The notes below the pieces were generated by a model that ran no database searches, had not been told where the DNA came from, and saw only the letters and a program-made list of their open reading frames with translations. Source: Geothrix sp. (GTDB lineage: Bacteria; Acidobacteriota; Holophagae; Holophagales; Holophagaceae). Taken from it: a DNA stretch of 64,000 bases. The translations under genes were made by a program, and so were the position numbers. The DNA lies in the NCBI RefSeq assembly GCF_020622065.1, contig NZ_JAHRYQ010000002.1, positions 1,113,905-1,177,904 on the forward strand, written 5' to 3'. Positions 53,431-64,000 of this stretch are shown here, piece after piece; the stretch's first letter is position 1, and each line of letters begins with the position of its first letter.

Positions 53431-53444
53431 GTTCTACGTGGAAC
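53431..53444. other. parS-like site 2
   Basis: GTTCTACGTGGAAC, one base off the symmetric form, in the gyrB-gyrA gap immediately before the gyrA start. Flanks are T and T. Confidence 0.55.
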
Positions 53445-53472
53445 TTTGCTCGACATCCTGCAAAAACAGAAC

Positions 53473-57214
<3,742 letters not shown>

Positions 57215-57428
57215 GAATCACCCTTGATGATGCTGATGCCCGGGGCAACCTGTGGAAAGACGACTCAAAGCCCTATCCTACCGGAGTTTCCCTGCCTGGG
57301 ACAGGCTGTGGACAACCCCGTGGGGGCTGAGGAGAAGGGGGGTTTCGGGTGGCGAGAACCCGGTGCCGGAACACCGTGTGGAATGGGGGTTGTGCGGTTC
57401 TGTGGATATCTGATTAACAGCCGCATTG
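57215..57428. other. Candidate oriC with DnaA-box-like sequences
   Basis: The dnaA-dnaN gap (minus-strand operon) contains TGTGGATAT (57401-57409) and TGTGGACAA (57307-57315), each one mismatch from TGTGGATAA. Weaker TGTGGAAAG (57251-57259) and TGTGGAATG (57377-57385) are also present. All are in the same orientation. The A/T-richer end near 57400-57428 (GATATCTGATTAAC) could be the unwinding element. The location matches origins in many bacteria. The dnaA-rpmH gap is the alternative. Confidence 0.6.
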
Positions 57429-58805
57429 TCAATGGATGCTGTTCAGCAGGGCCTGGACCATCCTGTGGAATTCAGGATCGCGCTTCATGCGCTCCCGCAC
57501 GGACCCGATGGCGTTCATGACGGTCGAGTGGTGCATGTTGAACGAGCGGCCGATGTCCATGAAGGGAATGGACGCGATCTCGCGGGCCAGGTACATCGCA
57601 ACCTGGCGCGGAAGCAGGATGGCCTGCTGCCGGGAGCGCTTCTTCATCAGGTCCACAAAGGGGACATTGAAGGTCTCCGCCGTCATGCGGAAGATGCGCT
57701 CGGGGGGGATCGCGGCGGTGGGCTCTTCCCCGCTCTGGCCCTGGAAGGCCGCGTGGGCGACCTCAAGGGAGGGCGGCACGCCAACCAGGCTCGCCTGGAA
57801 GATGACGCGGGTGAGGAAGCCCTCCAGGTCGCGCACGCTGCCCTTGGCCTTGTGGGCGATGAAGGTGAGCACATCCTCGGGGATGGGCGGCACATTCTTG
57901 AAGTCCGCGTCCTCCAGTTTCTTCTTCAGGATGGCGATGCGCGTCTCGAAGTCCGGCGGCTGGATGTCCGCGGTGAGGCCCCACTTGAAGCGGGTGATGA
58001 GCCGCTCATGGCAGCCCTCCAGGCGCTGGGGCGGCTTGTCCGAGGTGATGACGATCTGCTTTCCGTTCTGGAGGAGGTACTCGAGGATGTAGAAGATCTC
58101 CTCCTGCGTGCGCTCCATCTTGCCGAGGGTCTGCACATCGTCCAGCAGGAGCACATCGTTCTGCTGGTACTTCTTGCGCATGGGTTCGGTGTTCTTGGCC
58201 CGGATGGCGACGGTGAGTTCGTTGAAGAAGTGGTCCACCTTGAGGTAGGCCACCCGCAGCTTGGGGCTCCGCGCCAGCAGGCCCTTGCCGATGCCCACCA
58301 TGAGGTGCGTCTTGCCGAGCCCCGCGCCGCCGTAGATGAACAGCGGGTTCATGCTGAGGGGCGTGGCGGCCTTGCCGTAGTTGTCCACCACCGCCTTGGC
58401 CGCCGCGAAGGCCAGCTGGCTGCCGGGGCCCTCCACGAAGCGGTCCAGCGTGTAGCGGTTGAAGAGGTGCGGAAAGGACACCGGCGGCTCGGTGGCCGCA
58501 GCCCCGGCTGAGGCCGAACCTTTCCGCGCCGGAGCCTTGGGGGCCGCGGGAGCGCCGCTGACCTGGAACACGAGGCGCAGGTCCGCCAGCCCGCCCTGGG
58601 CCAAAGCATCGTTGAACTCCTCGGGGAGCTGCTGCTCGATCCAGAGCTTCGCCGCCGCGCTCGGGACCTGGATCCACAGCGCCCCGTCCTCGACCTTGTG
58701 CGGCTCGCAGGGGGCGATCCACTCCTTGAAGCTGGCTTCCGGGAGCTGCTTGGAAAGCCCGAGTCGGATGGTGTCCCAGAGGGCGGCGGGATCGGCGGAT
58801 GGCAT
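57429..58805 (-). CDS. dnaA: Chromosomal replication initiator DnaA
   Basis: 458 residues. Domain I (1-85) and a short linker precede AAA+ domain III with Walker A GGAGLGKTHLM at about 158 and Walker B VLLLDDVQ. The C-terminal DNA-binding domain IV has the signature region MDIGRSFNMHHSTVMNAI, with MHHSTV instead of the more usual RDHTTV. Start at 58805, where GGTGAA lies upstream; the frame stays open further into the promoter gap. First gene of the dnaA-dnaN-gyrB-gyrA group. Confidence 0.96.
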   Translation of the reverse strand: MPSADPAALWDTIRLGLSKQLPEASFKEWIAPCEPHKVEDGALWIQVPSAAAKLWIEQQLPEEFNDALAQGGLADLRLVFQVSGAPAAPKAPARKGSASAGAAATEPPVSFPHLFNRYTLDRFVEGPGSQLAFAAAKAVVDNYGKAATPLSMNPLFIYGGAGLGKTHLMVGIGKGLLARSPKLRVAYLKVDHFFNELTVAIRAKNTEPMRKKYQQNDVLLLDDVQTLGKMERTQEEIFYILEYLLQNGKQIVITSDKPPQRLEGCHERLITRFKWGLTADIQPPDFETRIAILKKKLEDADFKNVPPIPEDVLTFIAHKAKGSVRDLEGFLTRVIFQASLVGVPPSLEVAHAAFQGQSGEEPTAAIPPERIFRMTAETFNVPFVDLMKKRSRQQAILLPRQVAMYLAREIASIPFMDIGRSFNMHHSTVMNAIGSVRERMKRDPEFHRMVQALLNSIH

Positions 58806-58974
58806 GGGTTCACCGGATGCGGTGGAGGAGCAGGAGGGGTTGGCGCCGACGCGGCGCCTCCGCGCAGGCACGGGCATCGAGAGGGCGGGTTGCGACGCCA
58901 TCGGCCACGACAAGCTCGCGGGGAGGATCCCAAATCTAGCACCCCGCGGGAGGGATGGGAGGATGGAAATGCCC

Positions 58975-59003
58975 TTGAGTCCTGGGACCACCGCTGATAC
59001 CCT
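58975..59003 (+). promoter_or_regulatory. Candidate promoter of rpmH-rnpA-yidC
   Basis: TTGAGT (58975-58980) and TACCCT (58998-59003) are 17 bases apart, about 49 bases before the rpmH start. The divergent 58806-59051 region also must carry the dnaA promoter, for which no clear pair was found. Confidence 0.5.
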
Positions 59004-59051
59004 CGAAGGTTCGTCCTCCTCCCCGGGAGGAGAGACCCCCGAGGTGGAATG

Positions 59052-59186
59052 ATGAAGCGCACCTTTCAGCCCAACAATCGCCGCCGCGCGAAGACCCACG
59101 GCTTCCTGAGCCGCATGAAGACCAAGAACGGCCGCCTGGTGCTCAAGCGCCGCCGCGCGAAGGGCCGCCACGTCCTGGCGGTCTGA
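59052..59186 (+). CDS. rpmH: 50S ribosomal protein L34
   Basis: 44 residues: the basic L34 sequence [20 protein letters not shown] and so on, ending in KGRHVLAV. Conserved start MKRTFQP. The preceding in-frame ATG at 59049 would add one Met; GAGG at 59041 fits the chosen start better. Too short for simple ORF filters but unmistakable. Begins the rpmH-rnpA-yidC-jag-mnmE operon. Confidence 0.97.
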   Translation: MKRTFQPNNRRRAKTHGFLSRMKTKNGRLVLKRRRAKGRHVLAV

Positions 59187-59196
59187 CGCCGCTCCC

Positions 59197-59589
59197 GTGA
59201 TCTTCAAGGGCCGATTCCGTACGGTCCGCCAAAGGGACCACGCGGTACCTACGCCCCTGCCCCGGCCCCTGCTGGGGCCCGAGGCGTTTTTGGACATCCG
59301 GGCCTGGCGCCGCACTGGCGACGGCTCGGGTGATGACCTGGGTCAGCCCGGACCCCTGCTCCTCGTGACTTCGCCCCGCAAGACGGGCCGCGCCGTCCAA
59401 CGCAACCGCTTCCGTCGTCAGGTGCGGATGGCCTTCCTCGGTCTTTCCGAGCGAATCGCCGGCCGCCCCTGGATCGTCTGGGTGCGGCCTGCGCGCCTCG
59501 CCCCTCCCCTCGACAGGCTCACCCTCCGGGATATCGAAGGCCAGCTCGCGCTGGCCCTTCGCCGTCTCCCCCCCGTGGACACCCCATGA
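59197..59589 (+). CDS. rnpA: Ribonuclease P protein component
   Basis: 130 residues from a GTG start 10 bases after rpmH. The RNA-binding signature SPRKTGRAVQRNRFRRQVRMAF corresponds to the RnpA motif (in parts). It supports RNase P RNA in tRNA 5' maturation. The N-terminus is longer and more Pro-rich than usual. The stop overlaps yidC (ATGA). Confidence 0.92.
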   Translation: MIFKGRFRTVRQRDHAVPTPLPRPLLGPEAFLDIRAWRRTGDGSGDDLGQPGPLLLVTSPRKTGRAVQRNRFRRQVRMAFLGLSERIAGRPWIVWVRPARLAPPLDRLTLRDIEGQLALALRRLPPVDTP

Positions 59590-61121
59590 AAAACCGCAAT
59601 GTCCTCCTGTTCGTGGTCGGCAGCCTGATCCTGCTCGCCGGCCAGTTCTGGGTCAGCTCCCGGTACGCCAAGCCTGTGCCCAGGGTTGAAGCCCCGGTGG
59701 TCGAGGCCCCCAAGGCGCCCGCCCAGCCAACCGCCCCTGTGCAGGCTCCGGCCCCTGCGGCCGTGTCGGGTGTTCCGGCTGCGGACCCGGCGGCCATGCA
59801 CACCCTGTCCACGACGGACTTCCGCCTCACCTGGCAGGTGGCCACGGGCGCCCTCAAACAGGCCGTCTGGCTGCAGGACGGCACGAAGTTCTTCCCCGAC
59901 ACCTTCGCGGGGCTGGCCGCCTTCCAGGGCCAGGGCTTCGAGACGGTGCGCGAGGAGAAGGGTGCCGAGGGGACCACGGTCATCTTCGAAAATGCCGCCG
60001 GCGACCGGCTGAGCTATGCCGTCCCCCAGAAGGGCCTGACCCTCCGGGTGGAGGGGACCACGCCTCGGAACGCGCCCGTGCTGCTGGTGGCGAACCCCGC
60101 CTCCGACGAGCCCGTGAAGCACCTGGGCCGCGTGTTCTCGCTCACGGAGAAGTCGGTCGAGGCCGTGACCTGGGCGGAGATGCTGCATGACCCCTTCTTC
60201 AGCTTCATGGGGGCCAAGCGCAAGGTGCTGCCGCCCTCGGCCGAGCGCCTGGGCCTGGATGCGGGCCTCGAGAAGGACGAGAAGAACCAGCGCAACCACT
60301 ACTTCGCCGCCCTCTGGAAGCTGCCCCGGCCCGCCGGTCGCGACGCCTCGGGCTATCAGCTGTTGCCCGAGAACGGCCACCTGAGCGCCGCCCTGTATCT
60401 GGGGCCCAAGCAGGCCGAGACCCTCACGGCCTTTGAAAAGCCCTACACCAAGGTCATCGACTACGGCTTCTTCGGCGCCGTGGCCCACCTGCTCTTCTGG
60501 ATCCTGAAGAAGGTCCACGCCCTCGTGGGCAACTGGGGCTGGGCCATTGTGATCTTCACGGTGATCATCCGCCTCGCCACCTGGACGCTGAACACCAAGC
60601 AGACCATCTCCATGCTGCGCATGAAGGACTTCGAGCCCCACCAGAAGGCCATCCAGGCCAAGTACGAGAAGTTCGGCAGCGACATGACCAAGAAGGCCGA
60701 GATGCAGAAGGAGCTCATGGAGCTCTACAAGAAGAACGGCCACAACCCCATGGGCGGTTGCCTGCCCATGCTGCTGCAGATGCCCATCTTCCTGGCCCTC
60801 TGGTCCATGCTGAACGCCGTCTTCGAGCTGCGCCACGCGCCCTTCTTCGGCTGGATCACCGACCTGTCCGCCAAGGATCCCTACTACATCTTCCCGGTGC
60901 TCATGGGCGCGTCCATGTTCGCCCAGCAGGCCGTGACGCCCGCGGTGGGCGACCCCGCCCAGCGCAAGATGATGCTGGTGCTCATGCCTGCGATGATGAC
61001 CTTCTTCTTCGCGCAGAGCCCCGCCGGGCTTACGATCTACTACTTCGTGTTCAACATGATCGGCCTCGCCCAGACCTGGTGGATCATGCGGTCCTACAAG
61101 CCCCAGGCGATCACGGTCTAG
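59586..61121 (+). CDS. yidC: Membrane protein insertase YidC
   Basis: 511 residues. An N-terminal membrane segment (VLLFVVGSLILLAGQFW) is followed by a periplasmic beta domain (about 60-290), as in Gram-negative YidC. From about residue 298 the conserved 60KD-IMP domain follows: NWGWAIVIFTVIIRLATW with the groove Arg, KYGSD-like KFGSDMTKKAEMQKE, MGGCLPMLLQMPIFLALW, and PAGLTIYYFVFNMIGLAQ. It inserts inner-membrane proteins. Confidence 0.96.
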   Translation: MKNRNVLLFVVGSLILLAGQFWVSSRYAKPVPRVEAPVVEAPKAPAQPTAPVQAPAPAAVSGVPAADPAAMHTLSTTDFRLTWQVATGALKQAVWLQDGTKFFPDTFAGLAAFQGQGFETVREEKGAEGTTVIFENAAGDRLSYAVPQKGLTLRVEGTTPRNAPVLLVANPASDEPVKHLGRVFSLTEKSVEAVTWAEMLHDPFFSFMGAKRKVLPPSAERLGLDAGLEKDEKNQRNHYFAALWKLPRPAGRDASGYQLLPENGHLSAALYLGPKQAETLTAFEKPYTKVIDYGFFGAVAHLLFWILKKVHALVGNWGWAIVIFTVIIRLATWTLNTKQTISMLRMKDFEPHQKAIQAKYEKFGSDMTKKAEMQKELMELYKKNGHNPMGGCLPMLLQMPIFLALWSMLNAVFELRHAPFFGWITDLSAKDPYYIFPVLMGASMFAQQAVTPAVGDPAQRKMMLVLMPAMMTFFFAQSPAGLTIYYFVFNMIGLAQTWWIMRSYKPQAITV

Positions 61122-61131
61122 GAGGTCAGCC

Positions 61132-61596
61132 ATGCGGAAGAGCGGCGCCAGTCTGGAATCCGTGCCCGAACTCATCGCCCGCTGGTCGGCCCATCTGGGT
61201 CTGGCGGTGGAGGCCAAGGCCGCGCCCTCGGGCGACGAGGAGGCCTTCCCCAACCGCCTGGCCCTCTCGGGCCCGGATGCGGGCCGGTTCGCCGCCGAGC
61301 GCGGCGTGGCGCTGGATGCCCTGCAGTTCCTGGTCCACGAGGCCCAGGGGGAACGCGAGGACCAGAAGCTGGCCTACCTCGATGTGAAGGGCGTGCGGTT
61401 GTTCCGCATGCAGGAAGTCATGGCCATGGGCCGGTTCGCCGCCGACCGGGCCCGCGAGCTGGGCAGCCACACCCTGGGTGCCCTCAGCGCCCGCGAGCGC
61501 CGCTGGGTGCACCTGGTGGTGAGCCGCGAGGAGGGCCTGGGCACGGAAAGCGAAGGCACCGGAACCTTCAAGCCCGTGAAGGTCTTCCGGAAGTAG
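61132..61596 (+). CDS. jag: Jag/KhpB-like KH-R3H RNA-binding protein
   Basis: 154 residues. The C-terminal R3H domain is clear (LSARERRWVHLVVS, then GTESEGTGTFKPVKV), preceded by a KH-like region (ALQFLVHEAQGEREDQKLAYLDV). The N-terminal Jag domain appears absent or much shortened. It binds RNA and in other bacteria works with KhpA. GGAGG precedes the ATG at good distance. Classic position between yidC and mnmE. Confidence 0.85.
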   Translation: MRKSGASLESVPELIARWSAHLGLAVEAKAAPSGDEEAFPNRLALSGPDAGRFAAERGVALDALQFLVHEAQGEREDQKLAYLDVKGVRLFRMQEVMAMGRFAADRARELGSHTLGALSARERRWVHLVVSREEGLGTESEGTGTFKPVKVFRK

Positions 61597-61605
61597 ACTG
61601 GCCCG

Positions 61606-62925
61606 GTGCATCCGGCCCCCGATCCCATCTGCGCCCCCGCCACGGCCCTGCTGCCCTCGGCGGTGGCCCTGGTGCGGGTGTCGGGGGCGGACCTGCGGGC
61701 CCCCCTGGCTCCCCTCCTGGCCCTGCCCGAGCCCCGGCGGGCCTCGCTCCGCACCCTCCGCTGGGATGGTTTCCGCGAGAAGGCCCTGGTCCTGTTCTTC
61801 CCCGGCCCCGCCAGCTACACGGGCGAGGACCTGGTGGAGTTCCAGGTTCACGGGAACCCCCGGCTGGTCCGGCGCCTGGTGGCCCACCTCGGCACCCTGG
61901 GCATCCGGTTGGCGGAACCCGGGGAGTTCACCCGCCGGGCCCTCCTGAACGGCAAACAGGGGCTCCTGGAGGCCGAGGCGCTGCGGGACCTGGTGGCGGC
62001 GGAGACCGACACGCAGATCCGCCTGGCCCAGGCCCGGGCCGGCGCCGTCCCGGACTGGGTGGCGGCGGCCCGCCAGGCCCTGACTCCCTGGATGGCCCAG
62101 GCCGAGGCGGCGGTGGACTACGGGGAGGACGAAGGAATCTCTGTGAATATGGGGCGCTTAATTGAAGCGCTTGCCCCGATCCGCGCCCGGTTCCACGTGG
62201 AACAAGCCCGCGCCCGGGCCGCGCGGCACCTGCAGCATGGCCTCCGTCTGGCCCTGGTGGGCCGGCCCAATGCCGGGAAGAGCACCTTGTTCAACGCCCT
62301 GGCGGGGGAGGACCGGGCCATTGTCACGGACATCCCGGGCACCACCCGGGATGTGCTGGAGGTTCGCTGCGAGTGGCGGGACCTGCCCCTCCGCTTGTTC
62401 GACACCGCGGGCCTGCGCGAAACGGCGGATCCGGTCGAGCGCCTGGGCGTGGCCCGGGTCCGACCGGTGCTGGAGGGGGCCGACCTGGTGCTCCACCTCC
62501 GGCCGATCCAGGATCCCGACCCCGATCCTGTGCTCCAGGAGGCCCTGGCCCCCTTCGCGGGCAAGGTTCTGGAGGTCCGGACCTTCGCGGACCAAGCTGA
62601 ATCCGCGAGCCCGGTCTCCGGCGTGGCCATCGCCGCGCACCAGGGGGACCTGGACGCCCTGGAGACGGCATTGAAGGACCGGGTGCTGGGCGGTCTGGCG
62701 CCGGACGCCTGTCTGGGGGCCCTGGCCACGGACCGCCAGGTGGAGCTGCTGGATGACCTGGCCCGGCAGCTGGACCTCCTGCTGGCCCTGCCGCCGGCCT
62801 GCCCCCCGGAGCTGCCTGCCTCCCTGCTCCAGGGAGCCTGGGGCCTGCTGGCCCGGCTCACGGGGGAGGACCGCGCCGAGAGCGCCCTGGACGAGCTCTT
62901 CAGTGGATTCTGTCTCGGGAAATAG
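61606..62925 (+). CDS. mnmE: tRNA modification GTPase MnmE
   Basis: 439 residues from a GTG start. The N-terminal folate-binding domain has GPASYTGEDLVEFQVHGN and FTRRALLNGK. The G domain has G1 GRPNAGKST at about 219, a TTRD segment and G3 DTAG. The C-terminus ends FCLGK (usual FCIGK) with the essential Cys. The NKxD G4 motif is not visible where expected (VRTFADQAE instead). With MnmG it modifies wobble U34 of tRNAs; mnmG is not in the window. A parS site lies in its coding sequence. Confidence 0.93.
   Translation: MHPAPDPICAPATALLPSAVALVRVSGADLRAPLAPLLALPEPRRASLRTLRWDGFREKALVLFFPGPASYTGEDLVEFQVHGNPRLVRRLVAHLGTLGIRLAEPGEFTRRALLNGKQGLLEAEALRDLVAAETDTQIRLAQARAGAVPDWVAAARQALTPWMAQAEAAVDYGEDEGISVNMGRLIEALAPIRARFHVEQARARAARHLQHGLRLALVGRPNAGKSTLFNALAGEDRAIVTDIPGTTRDVLEVRCEWRDLPLRLFDTAGLRETADPVERLGVARVRPVLEGADLVLHLRPIQDPDPDPVLQEALAPFAGKVLEVRTFADQAESASPVSGVAIAAHQGDLDALETALKDRVLGGLAPDACLGALATDRQVELLDDLARQLDLLLALPPACPPELPASLLQGAWGLLARLTGEDRAESALDELFSGFCLGK
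62190..62203. other. parS site 3 (perfect palindrome)
   Basis: GTTCCACGTGGAAC with flanking G and A, matching the widely conserved ParB site TGTTNCACGTGNAACA at all but the first flank base. It lies inside mnmE, encoding FHVEQ. Coding capacity does not require the symmetry at synonymous positions. Confidence 0.8.
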
Positions 62926-63736
62926 GCTCCGGGGGCTGGACGAGGCGGGCGGGCCGCCGCATGAAGCTGCGGAGGTGCCACTCCTGGGGGAAGGGATGCT
63001 CCTTCCAGAGGGCGATGGGTCCCGGAACCCCGAAAAGGTAGCCCTGGAGCAGGGTGACCCCCATCCAGCGGGCGATGCGGAAGTCCTCCACGCTCTCCAG
63101 GTTCTTCGCCAGAACCCGTCCGCCCATCTTGCGGGTCATGTCCACCAGGGCCTCCAGGATGGCCTGCCGCCGGGGGTCGCGGAGCAGCCCCCGGGTCAGG
63201 AGGGGGCTCAGCTTCAGGATGTCCGGCCGGATCTCCAGGATCTGATCCAGGTTGGTCTCGCGCACCCCCACATCGTCCAGCGCCACGCCCACCCCGTGGG
63301 CCCGGAGGTCCTCCAGGACATCGAGGTGCTCCGTGCCCTGCCCCGACCCGCTCTGGACATTCAGCTCCAGGATCAGCCGGGTGAGGGGGATGCCGGCCTC
63401 GGCCGCGCATTCGGCCAGGAAGACCGGAAATTCGGGAAGCAGGGCCAGGGTGGAGGTGTGGACATTGAGGGACAGGAGGGTGCTGTCCGGCAGCTCTCCG
63501 CCCGCCCTCAGCACCCGGGTGAGGCAGGCCACATCCAGGAGGGTGCGGTCCATGGCCCCGTCCCCGGGCGCGCCCATCAGGTCCGGGGTGCCGAGGAAGG
63601 ACTCGTCGGCACCGTGGGCGAAGCCCTCGAAGGCCGTCAAGCGCAGCACATCGCCCCGGAGCTCGAGGATCGGCTGGAAAAAGGCCTGGAGGTTCCGAGT
63701 GACGGCCAGCTGTTGCGCGGATTGGAACAGGGTCAT
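62900..63736 (-). CDS. Degenerate EAL-domain protein
   Basis: About 278 residues. The EAL (c-di-GMP phosphodiesterase) fold is recognisable: the AFFQPILEL start, SLNVHTSTLAL, LILELNVQS, VALDDVGVRETNLDQIL, DILKLSPLL and TLLQGYLFGVP. The EAL signature itself reads EGF, and the loop normally AEGVE reads AKNLE. Catalysis is therefore doubtful, and it may be a c-di-GMP receptor or protein-interaction domain. The start at 63736 has GGAG 7 bases upstream; an in-frame ATG at 63838 adds 34 residues. Convergent 26-base overlap with mnmE. Confidence 0.72.
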   Translation of the reverse strand: MTLFQSAQQLAVTRNLQAFFQPILELRGDVLRLTAFEGFAHGADESFLGTPDLMGAPGDGAMDRTLLDVACLTRVLRAGGELPDSTLLSLNVHTSTLALLPEFPVFLAECAAEAGIPLTRLILELNVQSGSGQGTEHLDVLEDLRAHGVGVALDDVGVRETNLDQILEIRPDILKLSPLLTRGLLRDPRRQAILEALVDMTRKMGGRVLAKNLESVEDFRIARWMGVTLLQGYLFGVPGPIALWKEHPFPQEWHLRSFMRRPARLVQPPEPISRDRIH

Positions 63737-63946
63737 GCCTGGCTCCGGTGACCATACCTTGCCCTCCGGGGCGGAAACCCCCGGAGTCGATAGACGGAAC
63801 TCCCAGGCCGGAAGGGTCCGGTCCAGCAGCCACACCATCAGGCTCGTGTGTAACGGCAAACATAGAGACGCGGTTGCCTTTAACAAGCCAAAAACAGGAA
63901 AGATGGCTTGAAAAACAAGGACTTTTTGTTGGTGTTTTTTCGATCT

Positions 63947-64000
63947 ATGAAACACCTCCTGGAATCGCTGGGTTTGCCCGGAGGCCCGGATGGACCGCAG
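63947..64000 (+). CDS. Possible N-terminal fragment of a gene leaving the window
   Basis: ATG at 63947 opens a frame (MKHLLESLGLPGGPDG...) that runs to the window edge, 18 codons. An A/T-rich region precedes it (63860-63945), as expected of a promoter, but no good binding site is adjacent (an AAGGAC lies 20 bases up). Too short to assign. Confidence 0.35.
   Translation, partial: MKHLLESLGLPGGPDGPQ

Noticed and set aside
63953-63955. GTG at 63955 as the start of the EAL-domain protein
   Set aside because: The GTG lies inside an AGGAGGT-like string with no upstream binding site, and the added N-terminus does not look like EAL sequence; a GGAG-preceded ATG at 63736 is better.

Overview
The window is GC-rich, densely coding bacterial chromosome. 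The gene set suggests an Acidobacteriota member of the Holophagae (Geothrix/Holophaga-like). That is an inference from a DUF5916 outer-membrane-type protein, KimA-like permeases, a lactate permease cluster and the style of the protein sequences; no 16S gene is present. No tRNA, rRNA, CRISPR array or transposase was seen, and no gene-free stretch exceeds 300 bases. The largest gaps are 25596-25870 (lysine riboswitch leader), 58806-59051 (dnaA/rpmH divergent region), 57215-57428 (candidate oriC) and 63737-63946.

Layout. 1-5.1 kb: tail of an unidentified gene, a DUF192 protein, a DUF5916 barrel protein, and a thyX-class V aminotransferase pair. 5.1-17.2 kb: transaldolase plus HIT lipoprotein, an aspartase fused to a cyclic-nucleotide-binding-like domain, an acyl-CoA carboxyltransferase, CPBP protease, metallo-hydrolase, LolA-like, FHA and TPR proteins. 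17.2-25.9 kb: a minus-strand lysine cluster, dapE-asd-lysC-dapB-dapA-dapD with mostly overlapping stop/start codons, followed by a class I/II aminotransferase and a DAP-type decarboxylase. A lysine riboswitch precedes dapE. The cluster covers aspartate to lysine except DapF. 25.9-37.7 kb: RBBP9-like hydrolase, TetR regulator with a palindromic operator candidate, thiG, a three-gene transporter/cupin/aminotransferase operon, a barnase-barstar pair, an MFS transporter, an M4 metalloprotease and a zinc-ribbon/RDD protein. 37.7-50.8 kb: two tandem KimA-like permeases, an EamA protein, lipA, a multi-cluster ferredoxin, an Asd paralogue without the catalytic cysteine, purB, glyA, a MASE1-type hybrid histidine kinase and a gamma-glutamylcyclotransferase-like protein.

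50.8-64 kb is the replication-origin region. gyrA, gyrB, dnaN and dnaA run on the minus strand; rpmH, rnpA, yidC, jag and mnmE run on the plus strand. Candidate DnaA boxes lie between dnaA and dnaN. Three parS-like palindromes lie around it, one a perfect match inside mnmE. A degenerate EAL-domain protein and the first codons of a possible further gene close the window.

Most notable items: the lysine riboswitch over a near-complete DAP operon, the parS/DnaA-box arrangement, the aspartase fusion, the barnase-barstar pair, and two families of interspersed imperfect inverted repeats that separate dapD, the aminotransferase and the decarboxylase.
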